Assembly (NCBI RefSeq): GCF_000341085.1
Contig: NZ_ANBA01000001.1
Coordinates: 1-64,000, forward strand
Direction of reading: 5' to 3'
Source: Nocardiopsis ganjiahuensis DSM 45031
Lineage (GTDB): Bacteria > Actinomycetota > Actinomycetes > Streptosporangiales > Streptosporangiaceae
DNA length: 64,000 bases
How positions within the stretch are numbered: the first letter of the stretch is position 1; the number at the start of each line of letters is the position of its first letter. The notes under the pieces were generated by a model, which worked only from the letters and a program-made list of their open reading frames with translations, was not told the DNA's origin and did no database searches. Shown piece after piece: positions 8,192-15,817 of this stretch. Position numbers and translations under genes: made by a program.

Positions 8192-9847
8192 TCAGTCCCC
8201 CGGGTGAGCGCCTTCCCGAAGCCTGAACCGCTGGAGTTTGCCGGTCGCGGTGCGCGGCAGGGCCGGGAGGAAGACCACCGAGCGCGGGGTCTTGTAGGGG
8301 GCGATGCGCGAGCGGACGTGCTCCTTGAGCCGCTCGCCCAGCGCGGCGTCGGCGGTGAGCCCTCGGCGCGGGACCACGTAGGCGCGCACGACGAGCCCGC
8401 GGTCGGGGTCCTCGGCCCCGACCACCGCGGCCTCCTCCACGTCGGGTGAGGTGAGCAGGGCCTCCTCCACCTCGGCCGGGGCGATGTTGTACCCGGCGGA
8501 GACGATCATGTCGTCGCTGCGCGCCCGGTACCAGAAGTAGCCGTCCTCGTCGCGTACGTAGGTGTCGCCGGTGTGGTTCCAGCCGTGGCGGACGTACTCG
8601 CGCTGGCGTTCGTCGGACAGGTAGCGGCAGCCGACCGGCCCGCGGACGGCCAGGTGTCCGGGCTCGCCGTCGGGGACGGGCCGGCCCTGGTCGTCGAGGA
8701 CCGCGGCCTCGAACCCGGGCACGGGGCGTCCGGTGGAGCCCGGGCGCATGTGCTCGTCGGTGGCGGAGACGAAGATGTGCAGCATCTCGGTGGCGCCGAT
8801 GCCGTCGAGCATCGGGACACCGGTGGCGTCGTACCAGGCCTGCCAGGTGGCCGCGGGAAGGTGTTCCCCGGCGGAGACGCAGCGGCGCAGGGAGGACAGG
8901 TCGCGGCCCTCGAGTCGGGTGAGCATGGCCCGGTAGGCGGTGGGCGCGGTGAACACGACCGTGGCGCCGAGCTCGGAGACGGCGTCCAGGAGCGCTTCGG
9001 GGCGCGGGCGTTCGAGGAGCACCGTGGCGGCTCCCGCGCGCAGCGGGAAGACGAGCAGCCCGCCGAGCCCGAAGGTGAAGGCGAAGGGCGGGCTGCCGAC
9101 GAACAGGTCGTCGGGGGTGGGTTTGAGGACCTGGGCGGAGTAGGTGTCGGCGATGGCCAGGACGTCGCGGTGGAAGTGCACGCAGCCCTTGGGATCGCCG
9201 GTGGTGCCGGAGGTGTAGGCGATCATGCAGGCGTCGTCGGCGGCGGTGCGCACAGCGGTGAAACCGGCCCGGTGCGCCTCGACCCGGGCGGTGAGGTCGT
9301 CGTCGCCGTCTCCCCCGTAGACCAGGACGCCCGGGGCCTTGCCGCCGAGCTGCCCGGCGGCCTCGGTGAGGTCGTCGAGGAAGCGGGCGTCGCAGAGCGC
9401 GTGGGCGACCTGGGCCGAGCGGACGATGGTGGCGAGCTCCCCGGCGCGCAGAACCGGCAGGACGGTGACGACCACTCCCCCGGCCTTGAGGACCGCGAGC
9501 CAGCAGGCGGCCAGCCAGGGCGAGTTGGGCCCGCGCAGCAGGACCCGTTCCCCCGGGCGCAGGCCGCGCTCGTCCACCAGGACGCGGGCGATCCGGTCCA
9601 CCCGGTCCCGGAGGCGGCCGTAGGTGAGGGTCTCGTGTTCCCCGACCACGCAGCGGCGGTCCGCACCGAAGCGGGCGATGGTGCCGTCGAGCAGCTCCTC
9701 GGCGCAGTTGAGCCGGTCGTCGGGCCGGTCGGGCCGGTCCAGCGGCCGGATCAGCGGCCATTCCTCGGGAGGGGGCAGGTGCTCCCGGGTGAAGGTGTCC
9801 TCGTGGGACGTGGGCGAGAGGGACACGGCCGGGTTCGGGTTCGGCAT
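8192..9847 (-). CDS. Benzoate/2-aminobenzoate-CoA ligase family protein
   Basis: 551 residues of the acyl-CoA synthetase (ANL) superfamily. The AMP-binding P-loop is YTSGTTGDPKG (about residue 200), the A5 motif is DGIGATEM, and the C-terminal catalytic lysine sits in PRTATGKLQR near the end. The N-terminal RLNCAEELLDG block is characteristic of benzoate- and 2-aminobenzoate-CoA ligases. It makes the aryl-CoA substrate for the downstream hydroxylase. It starts 49 bp after the acyl-CoA dehydrogenase gene on the same strand. Its stop codon lies inside the perfect palindrome GAGAGCGCTCTC. Choice among benzoate, anthranilate and salicylate is by context only. Confidence 0.88.
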   Translation of the reverse strand: MPNPNPAVSLSPTSHEDTFTREHLPPPEEWPLIRPLDRPDRPDDRLNCAEELLDGTIARFGADRRCVVGEHETLTYGRLRDRVDRIARVLVDERGLRPGERVLLRGPNSPWLAACWLAVLKAGGVVVTVLPVLRAGELATIVRSAQVAHALCDARFLDDLTEAAGQLGGKAPGVLVYGGDGDDDLTARVEAHRAGFTAVRTAADDACMIAYTSGTTGDPKGCVHFHRDVLAIADTYSAQVLKPTPDDLFVGSPPFAFTFGLGGLLVFPLRAGAATVLLERPRPEALLDAVSELGATVVFTAPTAYRAMLTRLEGRDLSSLRRCVSAGEHLPAATWQAWYDATGVPMLDGIGATEMLHIFVSATDEHMRPGSTGRPVPGFEAAVLDDQGRPVPDGEPGHLAVRGPVGCRYLSDERQREYVRHGWNHTGDTYVRDEDGYFWYRARSDDMIVSAGYNIAPAEVEEALLTSPDVEEAAVVGAEDPDRGLVVRAYVVPRRGLTADAALGERLKEHVRSRIAPYKTPRSVVFLPALPRTATGKLQRFRLREGAHPGD

Positions 9848-9896
9848 GCTGGACCTCCTGGGTGCAAGGCACCGCAGCTCGGCGCTACATGTGGCG

Positions 9897-11036
9897 TCAC
9901 ATATGGCGGGCGATGATCTGGCGCTGGATCTCCGAAGCGCCTTCGTAGATACGTGGGGCGCGCACCTCCCGGTAGAGGTGCTCGAGGAGGTGCCCGCGGT
10001 GCAGGGCGCGGGCCCCGTGCAGCTGCACCGCGGCGTCCACCACGTACTGGGCGGTCTCGGTGGCGAAGAGCTTGGCCATGGCGGCCCTGAGCGTGACGTC
10101 GGGGCCGCCGGAGTCGTACTCGGCCGCGGCCGAGTAGACGAGCAGCCGGGCCGCCTCGGTGCGCGTGGCCATCTCGGCCAGGGTGTGGGCGACGGTCTGA
10201 AGGCCGCGCAGCGGGCCGCCGAAGGCGCTGCGCCGGTCGGTGTGCTCCTTGGCGGCGGCCAGCGCGGCGTCGGCCATGCCCACCGCGAAGGCGCCCACGC
10301 TGGGACGGAACAGGTCCAGGGTGCGCATGGCGACCGTGAAGCCCTGGTCGGGGACGCCGACCACGTCCTCCGGACCGACCTCGACCCCGTCGAAGACCAG
10401 GTGACCCAGGGCGTGCGGGGAGAGCATCTCCAGCGGACTGCCGGTGAGCCCGGGTCGGTCGCCGGGGACGCAGAAGGCGGTCACGCCCCGGGACCGGGTC
10501 CCGGGGGTGGTCCGGGCGAACACGGTGTAGAAGTCGGCGTCGGGCGCGTTGGAGATCCAGGTCTTCTCGCCGTGCAGGCGCCAGCCGTCACCGAAGGGTT
10601 CGGCGCGCAGTCCCAGGGCCGCGGCGTCGGATCCGGCGTCGGGTTCGGTGAGGGCGAAGGCGGCGACGGCCCGCCCCGAGGCCGCTTCGGGGACCCAGCG
10701 CCGGCGCTGGCGTTCGGTGCCGGACTGCAGGAGCGGGTAGGTGCCGAGGCCCTGGAGGGCGAGGGCGGTCTCGGCGTGGGTGTCGGTGCGGGCCAGGTGT
10801 TCGCGCAGCAGGCACAGGCGGGTGGCCGGTGCCTCACGGAGGGGGCCGTCGTCCGCGGTGCCGGGGAAGAGCGCCGGGAGGAGGCCCACCTCCCCGAGGC
10901 GGAGCAGCAGGGCCCGGTCCACGCGGCCGGGTTCGGCGGACGGCGCGGTGTCGGTCGCGGTGGTGTCGATCTTGGCGGCGCACTCGTCGATCCAGCGCGC
11001 GAACTCCTGATCGGTGTCGTTCCGGGGGATTCCCAT
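9897..11036 (-). CDS. Acyl-CoA dehydrogenase of the aromatic-CoA cluster
   Basis: 379 residues from the ATG at 11036, which has GAGG eight bases upstream; an earlier in-frame start would overlap the promoter. FALTEPDAGSDAAA and EKTWISNA are the FAD-binding and substrate-loop motifs; the C-terminal APRIYEGASEIQRQIIARH contains the catalytic-base region (YEG) and is near-canonical. It oxidises a CoA ester to the 2,3-enoyl-CoA. First gene of the left-going operon (dehydrogenase, ligase, hydroxylase, hydrolase, transporter) and divergent from the PaaX-type regulator. In the proposed pathway it would act after dearomatisation of the ring. Confidence 0.9.
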   Translation of the reverse strand: MGIPRNDTDQEFARWIDECAAKIDTTATDTAPSAEPGRVDRALLLRLGEVGLLPALFPGTADDGPLREAPATRLCLLREHLARTDTHAETALALQGLGTYPLLQSGTERQRRRWVPEAASGRAVAAFALTEPDAGSDAAALGLRAEPFGDGWRLHGEKTWISNAPDADFYTVFARTTPGTRSRGVTAFCVPGDRPGLTGSPLEMLSPHALGHLVFDGVEVGPEDVVGVPDQGFTVAMRTLDLFRPSVGAFAVGMADAALAAAKEHTDRRSAFGGPLRGLQTVAHTLAEMATRTEAARLLVYSAAAEYDSGGPDVTLRAAMAKLFATETAQYVVDAAVQLHGARALHRGHLLEHLYREVRAPRIYEGASEIQRQIIARHM

Positions 11037-11082
11037 GGGTGACCTCGACTCTCGTTGGGAACGTGATCCACCCCACATCGCA

Positions 11083-11110
11083 AATGTACAATAAGTATGA
11101 CGACCGTCAA
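11083..11110 (-). promoter_or_regulatory. Promoter of the acyl-CoA dehydrogenase operon with inverted-repeat operator
   Basis: On the minus strand, TTGACG (11110-11105) and TACATT (11088-11083) form -35 and -10 boxes with a 16-bp spacer. The inverted repeat TGAC-N4-GTCA (11098-11109) covers the -35 box, so a bound repressor would block it. The same repeat recurs before the SDR operon. PaaX, encoded next door, is the obvious candidate; assignment is inferred. Confidence 0.6.
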
Positions 11111-11205
11111 GAGAGCTATATGGGGTGTTTTCCACGTCGCACCGAGTCCCCGGGGACGGGGAGGATCCACCGAAAGGCACACCAACCGGCCGCTATCGTG
11201 TCCGC

Positions 11206-12210
11206 GTGACGTCCAACAGCGACCAGGCAGCCTCAGCAGAGCGAGCACCGGACACCGGCACCGACGGCCCCACGAGCGGCCGGCCCGCTGGTCCCGCGGC
11301 CGACAGCACGGCCGGCCCTTCCCGCGGCCCCGGAGCCGGCCCCACGCCCGAGAGCGCGGCCGAGACCGAACGCCGTCGGCCCAGGTCCCTGATCGTCTCC
11401 TTCTTCGGCTCCTACGCCCGCGACGTGGGCGGGTGGATCGGGGTGGCCGACCTCATCGCGCTGATGTCCGGGCTCGCCGTGGACGGTCCCGCGGTCCGCT
11501 CCGCCGTGTCCCGGCTCAAACGCCGCGGGCTGCTCACCCCCGAACGCCTCGGCGGGGTGGCCGGGTACCGCCTGTCCGACGAGGGGCGCCGCATCCTGGC
11601 CGAAGGCGACCAGCGCATCTTCGGCCACCGGGTCGCCCGCGTCCAGGACGGGTGGGTGCTCGTGGTGTTCTCGGTGCCCGAGTCCGAGCGGCGCCGCCGT
11701 CACGCCCTGCGCTCGCAGCTCACCCGGCTCGGTTTCGGCACCACCGCCGCCGGGGTGTGGATCGCGCCCGCCCACCTGACCGAGCAGGCCCGCGGCGCTC
11801 TGCGCGACCTGGAGCTGGAGCCCTACGCGGAGCTGTTCCACGCCTCCCACCTGGACTTTCGCGATCTCACCGAGTCCGTGGCGCGTTGGTGGGACCTGCC
11901 CGCGCTCCAGGCGATGTACCAGGGGTTCCTCGACGAACACGAGCCGGTACTGGCCGCCTGGCGTCGTCGCGGCGCCCGCGCACCCGAGGAGCCCGAACTG
12001 CGCGCGGCGGCCTTCGCCGACCACCTGCGCGCGGTGGACGCCTGGCGGCGGATGCCGTTCCTCGATCCCGGCCTACCGCCCGAGCTGCTCCCGGACCGGT
12101 GGGCGGGCAGCCGGGCGGCGCGGGTCTTCTTCGACCTGCACGCCCTGCTGCGCACCCCCGGGCTGGAGCACGTACGGACCACCGCCGCCCTCGGCTCCAC
12201 CGGCCAGTAG
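11206..12210 (+). CDS. PaaX family transcriptional regulator
   Basis: 334 residues from a GTG at 11206; an upstream ATG would add 27 residues running through the promoter. The first 60 or so residues are a low-complexity Ala/Pro/Gly tail. The PaaX winged-helix follows (PRSLIVSFFGSYARD...IGVADLIALMSGL...AVRSAVSRLKRRGLL), then the PaaX middle domain (WVLVVFSVPESERRRRHALRSQL, FGTTAAGVWIAP) and C-terminal domain. PaaX proteins repress aryl-CoA catabolic genes until the aryl-CoA binds. Lying between the two divergent or opposed catabolic operons, it is probably their shared regulator. Longer N-terminus than usual. Confidence 0.88.
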   Translation: MTSNSDQAASAERAPDTGTDGPTSGRPAGPAADSTAGPSRGPGAGPTPESAAETERRRPRSLIVSFFGSYARDVGGWIGVADLIALMSGLAVDGPAVRSAVSRLKRRGLLTPERLGGVAGYRLSDEGRRILAEGDQRIFGHRVARVQDGWVLVVFSVPESERRRRHALRSQLTRLGFGTTAAGVWIAPAHLTEQARGALRDLELEPYAELFHASHLDFRDLTESVARWWDLPALQAMYQGFLDEHEPVLAAWRRRGARAPEEPELRAAAFADHLRAVDAWRRMPFLDPGLPPELLPDRWAGSRAARVFFDLHALLRTPGLEHVRTTAALGSTGQ

Positions 12211-12242
12211 GCCGCCGCCCCGGACAGCCGGAGTCCGGTCTC

Positions 12243-12692
12243 CTAGGAGGTCGGTCCCGGGAGCACGGCGACGCCGACCAGCTCGACCAACGCGCCGGGT
12301 TCGAACAGCTCGGTCACCCCCAGCAGCGCCATCGCCGGGAAGTGGCGGCCCAGGTGGGCGCGGTAGCCGCGGCCGATCTCGCGGCTCGCCGCCCGGTAGC
12401 CGGGCACGTCGGTGGTGTAGATGGTCAGGTTCACGAGGTGTTCGGGTGTCCCCCCGCAGGCGCGCAGGGCGGTGACGACGTTGCCGAGGGCGACCTCGAA
12501 CTGGTCGGGCAGGTCCTGGGCCACGAGCTTGCCGTCGGGGCCGGAGGCGATCTGTCCGGCCAGGTGGACGGTACGCCCGGGGGCGGAGACCACCGCGTGG
12601 GAGAAGCCGGGGGTGGGTCCGAGCTCAGGCGGGTTGACCAGGGTGTGCGGGCTCGGCGGCAGGTGTACGGGCTCCACTAGCGCCCCTTCCAC
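12243..12692 (-). CDS. RidA family protein (enamine/imine deaminase)
   Basis: 149 residues from a GTG at 12692 that overlaps the enoyl-CoA hydratase stop by 16 bp; a second GTG at 12677 overlapping the TAG by one base would give 144. The RidA/YjgF fold is visible (HAVVSAPGRTVHLAGQIASGPDGKLV, ALGNVVTALRACGG, LVNLTIYTTD). The arginine that binds the carboxylate in classic RidA proteins is not obvious at the usual place, as in several subfamilies with other substrates. RidA enzymes hydrolyse reactive enamines to ketones plus ammonia, which is what a pathway keeping the amino group of 2-aminobenzoyl-CoA would need. Third gene of the SDR-ECH-RidA operon. Confidence 0.87.
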   Translation of the reverse strand: MEGALVEPVHLPPSPHTLVNPPELGPTPGFSHAVVSAPGRTVHLAGQIASGPDGKLVAQDLPDQFEVALGNVVTALRACGGTPEHLVNLTIYTTDVPGYRAASREIGRGYRAHLGRHFPAMALLGVTELFEPGALVELVGVAVLPGPTS

Positions 12693-13504
12693 TCGGGTTC
12701 CCTACGGCCGGTGAACGCGGCGTGGAACTCCGCGTAGTCGGCGCTCTTCATCAGGAGCGCCTGGGTCATGGCCTCCAGCTCGATCGCCCCGGACAGGCTC
12801 ATGTCCAGTTCGCGGGAGAGCAGCGCCTTGGTCTGGGCGTAACCGAAGGAGGGCCCCTCGGAGAGGCGGGTGGCCAGCCGGGCGACCGCCTCGTCCAGTT
12901 CGTGGTCGTCGACCAGTTCGCTGACCAGGCCGTACCGGTCGGCCTCGGCGGCGTCGACGGTGTCACCGAGCATGAGGATCTTGGTGGCGTTGCCCAGCCC
13001 CACCATCCGGGGCAGCAGGTAGGCGGCGCCCATGTCGGCGCCGGACAGACCGACCTTCGTGAAGAGGAACGCGAACCGGGCCGAGCGGGCGACGACCCGG
13101 AAGTCGGCGGCCAGGGCCAGGACCGAGCCGGCCCCGGCTGCGATCCCGTGCACCCCGGCGATCACCGGGACCGGGCACTCCCTCATGGCACGGACGACCT
13201 CGCCGGTCATCCGGGTGAAGGCGAGCAGGTCGTCGGGTTCCATCCCGAGTGTCTCGCCGATGATCTCGTCGACGTCGCCGCCCGAGCAGAACCCCTTTCC
13301 CCTCCCCCTCAGGACGAGGACCCGGGTGTCGCCCCGGTGCGGGAGTTCGGTCAGCAGGTCGCGCAGGTCGGCGTAGGCCTCGAAGGTCAGGGCGTTGAGT
13401 TTGTCGGGCCGGTCGAGGGTCACGGTGGCCACCCCGTCCTCCCGGTGGAGGTCGAAGTTCCGCCAGTTCTCGGTGAGGGGCGCGGACGCCCGGAAGGGGC
13501 TCAT
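12677..13504 (-). CDS. Enoyl-CoA hydratase/isomerase family protein
   Basis: 275 residues. The ATG at 13504 overlaps the SDR stop (ATGA). Crotonase fold: LNALTFEAYADL, the oxyanion-hole glycine in GFCSGGDVDEI (about residue 75), IAGVHGIAAGAGSVLALAADFRV, and SGADMGAAYLLPRMVG where the second catalytic acid normally resides. It would hydrate the enoyl-CoA formed by the acyl-CoA dehydrogenase, or open the ring ketone in a crotonase-like way. Sits in the middle of SDR-ECH-RidA, with overlaps on both sides. Confidence 0.9.
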   Translation of the reverse strand: MSPFRASAPLTENWRNFDLHREDGVATVTLDRPDKLNALTFEAYADLRDLLTELPHRGDTRVLVLRGRGKGFCSGGDVDEIIGETLGMEPDDLLAFTRMTGEVVRAMRECPVPVIAGVHGIAAGAGSVLALAADFRVVARSARFAFLFTKVGLSGADMGAAYLLPRMVGLGNATKILMLGDTVDAAEADRYGLVSELVDDHELDEAVARLATRLSEGPSFGYAQTKALLSRELDMSLSGAIELEAMTQALLMKSADYAEFHAAFTGRREPEWKGR

Positions 13505-14265
13505 CGGTGGGTGCCTCCGCCGTCGATGGTCAGGGACTGGCCGTTGACCGCACCGGCCAGAGGGCTCGCCAGGTAGGCGACCGCTGCCGCCACCTCCTCG
13601 GGTTCGATGAGTCGGCCCAGGGGGCCGGACGTGGCCAGCGCGGCCTCGGCCTGTTCGCGACCGCGGCCGGTGCGTTCGACGATGCGTGTCACGGAGCGTT
13701 CCGTCATGGGGGTGCGCACGAAGGAGGGGCACACGGCGTTGCTGGTGACGCCGGTGCCGACGACCTCGGCGGCCACGGCTCGGGCCAGGCCGAGCATCGC
13801 GTGTTTGGAGGCGGTGTAGGCGGCGGTGTACCGGGAGCCGGTGTGCGCGGCGGTGGAGGCGATGAAGACCACGCGCCCGTTGTCGCGTTCGAGCATGCCG
13901 GGCAGGAGGGCCTTGGTGAGCATGAAGGAGGAGGTGGTGTTGGTGCGCAGGTGCGTCTCCCACAGGTCGAGGTTGGTTCCCTGCAGGGGGGCGCTCTGGG
14001 CCGTGCCCGCGTTGTTGACCAGGACCGAGACCTCTCCCAGGGTGTCGGCCAGGGCGTCCACCGCCTTCTCGTCGGTGAGGTCGCAGACCCGGGAGGTGAC
14101 GCTGAGCCCGTGGGCGCGGGCTCTGCGCTCCAGGGCGGCCAGCCGCCCGGAGTCCCGCCCGAGCGCGATCACCTCGTCCCCCTCACTCGCCAGGGCGAAC
14201 ACGATGGCCCGCCCGATACCGCCGGAACCACCGGAGACCACGACACGTCGTTCGGAGTCAGCCAT
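13501..14265 (-). CDS. SDR family oxidoreductase, probable 3-hydroxyacyl-CoA dehydrogenase
   Basis: 254 residues, classical short-chain dehydrogenase. The NAD(P) motif SGGSGGIGRA lies at residues about 11-20, NNAG at about 87, and the catalytic pair YTASK (Tyr-x-x-x-Lys) near residue 150 after the serine in IASTAAHT. It opens the SDR-ECH-RidA operon. In the inferred pathway it would oxidise a 3-hydroxyacyl-CoA intermediate. Its promoter places the -10 box six bases from the ATG, so the mRNA is probably leaderless. Confidence 0.88.
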   Translation of the reverse strand: MADSERRVVVSGGSGGIGRAIVFALASEGDEVIALGRDSGRLAALERRARAHGLSVTSRVCDLTDEKAVDALADTLGEVSVLVNNAGTAQSAPLQGTNLDLWETHLRTNTTSSFMLTKALLPGMLERDNGRVVFIASTAAHTGSRYTAAYTASKHAMLGLARAVAAEVVGTGVTSNAVCPSFVRTPMTERSVTRIVERTGRGREQAEAALATSGPLGRLIEPEEVAAAVAYLASPLAGAVNGQSLTIDGGGTHR

Positions 14266-14271
14266 GCCCGG

Positions 14272-14301
14272 AATGTATCACCGGCCGATGACCGTCGTCA
14301 C
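14272..14301 (-). promoter_or_regulatory. Leaderless promoter of the SDR operon with TGAC-N4-GTCA operator
   Basis: Minus-strand GTGACG (14301-14296) and TACATT (14277-14272) are spaced by 18 bp; six bases separate the -10 box from the ATG at 14265, so transcription should begin at the A of the start codon. The repeat at 14289-14300 is TGACGACGGTCA on this strand, one base different from the copy at 11098-11109 read on the plus strand, and likewise overlaps the -35 box. Confidence 0.6.
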
Positions 14302-14438
14302 TGCTACGACATAACACTGGTGTGGATGGGGTGGATGAGGCAGATGGGACGGGAGGGGTACGGGGTCCCTCCACCAGGGGGTTCCTGCGGCAAGGGACGC
14401 CTACGAGAGGTGTGCGCGGGAGGTGCACACACAAAGAC

Positions 14439-14467
14439 AGCGCCGACGGCGCGGGGCCGTCGGCGCT
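14439..14467 (-). terminator. Hairpin terminator of the secreted repeat protein gene
   Basis: AGCGCCGACGGC (14439-14450) and GCCGTCGGCGCT (14456-14467) form a perfect 12-bp stem with a 5-nt loop, 64 bp beyond the stop; on the gene strand it is followed by GTCTTTGTGTG. Confidence 0.75.
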
Positions 14468-14531
14468 GGCGGGCGGAAGGGGTGGGGGCGACCCCTGTCC
14501 GACGCGTACCGGGTTCGTCTCCGGAACCGTG

Positions 14532-15503
14532 TTAGAAGGCGGGACCGGCCTCGAGGGCTTCCTCGACGGTCTCGCTGCGCAGTTCCTCGACGGTCTCCTC
14601 GAGGTCGGCCTCGTGCGCCTCGAACTCGGAGGTCACCTCGGCGGCCAGGGCGCGGAGGGCGACCTCCTGGGTGACGATGCCGCCGCGCACGCGGTTGTTG
14701 TCACCGATCTGGGCGGTCGGGGTGTTGTCGGAGGTGGTCAGGTCGCCGCCGACGATGTTGTTGTCGATGTACACGCCACCGGACACGCCGGTGACCGAGA
14801 GGTCGCCGTCGATGTAGTTGAGCGACGTGGCGAAGCCCTCGTCCTCGCCGGCGCCGACGGCGACGGGGCCGTTGCCGCCGGAGTAGGTCGCGTCGCCGAT
14901 GACCTCGCTGTCGACCAGGATGCCGCCGGAGGCCGCGTCGGTGACGGAGAGGTCGCCGCGGACCACGCTGTCGAAGATGTCCAGGTACTCCACGCCCGCG
15001 GCGGAGACGCCGCCCAGACGGGAGTCGGTGACGTAGACCTCGCCGACGGTGGCGTCGAGGGACGAGGCGGAGGAACCGACCACGAAGACGAAGCCGTCGT
15101 TGTCGGCGCCCTCGGCGGCGTCGGCGGTGAGGCCCGCGACCGAGGTGCCCTCCTCCAGGTAGGTGCCGTAGGAGCCGGTGTTGACCACGTCGCCGCCGAC
15201 GGTGCTGTCGGAGGCGTCGAAGTAGCCGCCGTTGGAGACGGTCACCTCTCCGTCGACCTGACCCTCGAGGATGTGCAGGTTCGCGTCCTTCTCGACCGTG
15301 ACGTCACCCTGGACGACGGTGCCGTCGAGGAAGCAGCTCGCACCGGCGGGAACCTTGAGATCAGTGGGCAGGGTGACCGCGCCTCCGTGACCCGAGCACA
15401 GAGTGACCAGGTCCGCCTGGGCGGGTGCCGCCATGAGGGTGACGCCGCCGATGGCCAGAGCCGCGGTGGCGGTGGACGCCGCGATCTTACTCCCGAGCTT
15501 CAT
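14532..15503 (-). CDS. Secreted repeat protein, beta-helix-like, function unknown
   Basis: 323 residues from an ATG with AAAGGA ten bases upstream. A Sec signal peptide is clear (MKLGSKI... to APAQA, residues 1-29). The mature part is acidic, almost Lys/Arg-free, and built from a recurring V-x-G-D-x-x-V-T / x-G-G-x-x-x-x-x-S rhythm (VQGDVTV, VDGEVTV, VGGDVV, VRGDLSV, VIGDATY, IDGDLSV, VGGDLTT) about every 25-35 residues, as in parallel beta-helices and bactofilin-like polymers. One Cys pair (near residues 34 and 54) could form a disulfide. The C-terminal 35 residues are a Glu-rich helix. No enzyme motif is seen. It stands alone with its own promoter region and terminator. Confidence 0.75.
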   Translation of the reverse strand: MKLGSKIAASTATAALAIGGVTLMAAPAQADLVTLCSGHGGAVTLPTDLKVPAGASCFLDGTVVQGDVTVEKDANLHILEGQVDGEVTVSNGGYFDASDSTVGGDVVNTGSYGTYLEEGTSVAGLTADAAEGADNDGFVFVVGSSASSLDATVGEVYVTDSRLGGVSAAGVEYLDIFDSVVRGDLSVTDAASGGILVDSEVIGDATYSGGNGPVAVGAGEDEGFATSLNYIDGDLSVTGVSGGVYIDNNIVGGDLTTSDNTPTAQIGDNNRVRGGIVTQEVALRALAAEVTSEFEAHEADLEETVEELRSETVEEALEAGPAF

Positions 15504-15762
15504 GCGGGGGATTTCCTTTCGTCGTGACCGGTGGGGTCCGACACTCCTGATGAGGATGCGGGAAGAGCGCCGTGTGGACACCACAGTGAAAGTACCGATC
15601 CCCAAGCGCTTTGGGAATACTTGCCGGGAGAAGATTCGCTTCTGTCCAGGTTTCCAAGAGGAAAACGACTGTGGTGACGCATGTGTCCCCAGAGGCCTGT
15701 GATCGCGGCCAGTACGGGTGTGCGGCGGCCGGGAACGGCTGCTCCGGTCCCATGAACAGCGA
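15504..15762. other. Intergenic region upstream of the secreted repeat protein
   Basis: About 260 bp with no supported gene. The only structure is AAGCGCTT centred near 15608 inside CCCCAAGCGCTTTGGG, a small palindrome that could be part of the promoter for the leftward secreted-protein gene. Reading frames here have no start signal or coding character. Confidence 0.5.
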
Positions 15763-15792
15763 AATGGCCGCCCGGTTCCCCGAGCGGCCATT
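15763..15792 (-). terminator. proA terminator hairpin
   Basis: AATGGCCGC (15763-15771) pairs with GCGGCCATT (15784-15792), loop 12 nt, 25 bp downstream of the proA stop. Confidence 0.75.
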
Positions 15793-15817
15793 CAAAGGCG
15801 AACCAACGGCGTGCTGA

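Noticed and set aside
5788-8226. 812-codon plus-strand open frame
   Set aside because: Mirror of the bifunctional hydroxylase; Gly/Val/Asp-rich translation without motifs or ribosome site.
5569-9847. Salicylate-gentisate (sdg-type) pathway
   Set aside because: The hydroxylase and ligase would fit, but no gentisate dioxygenase or downstream enzyme lies nearby, whereas beta-oxidation genes and RidA do; kept only as an alternative.
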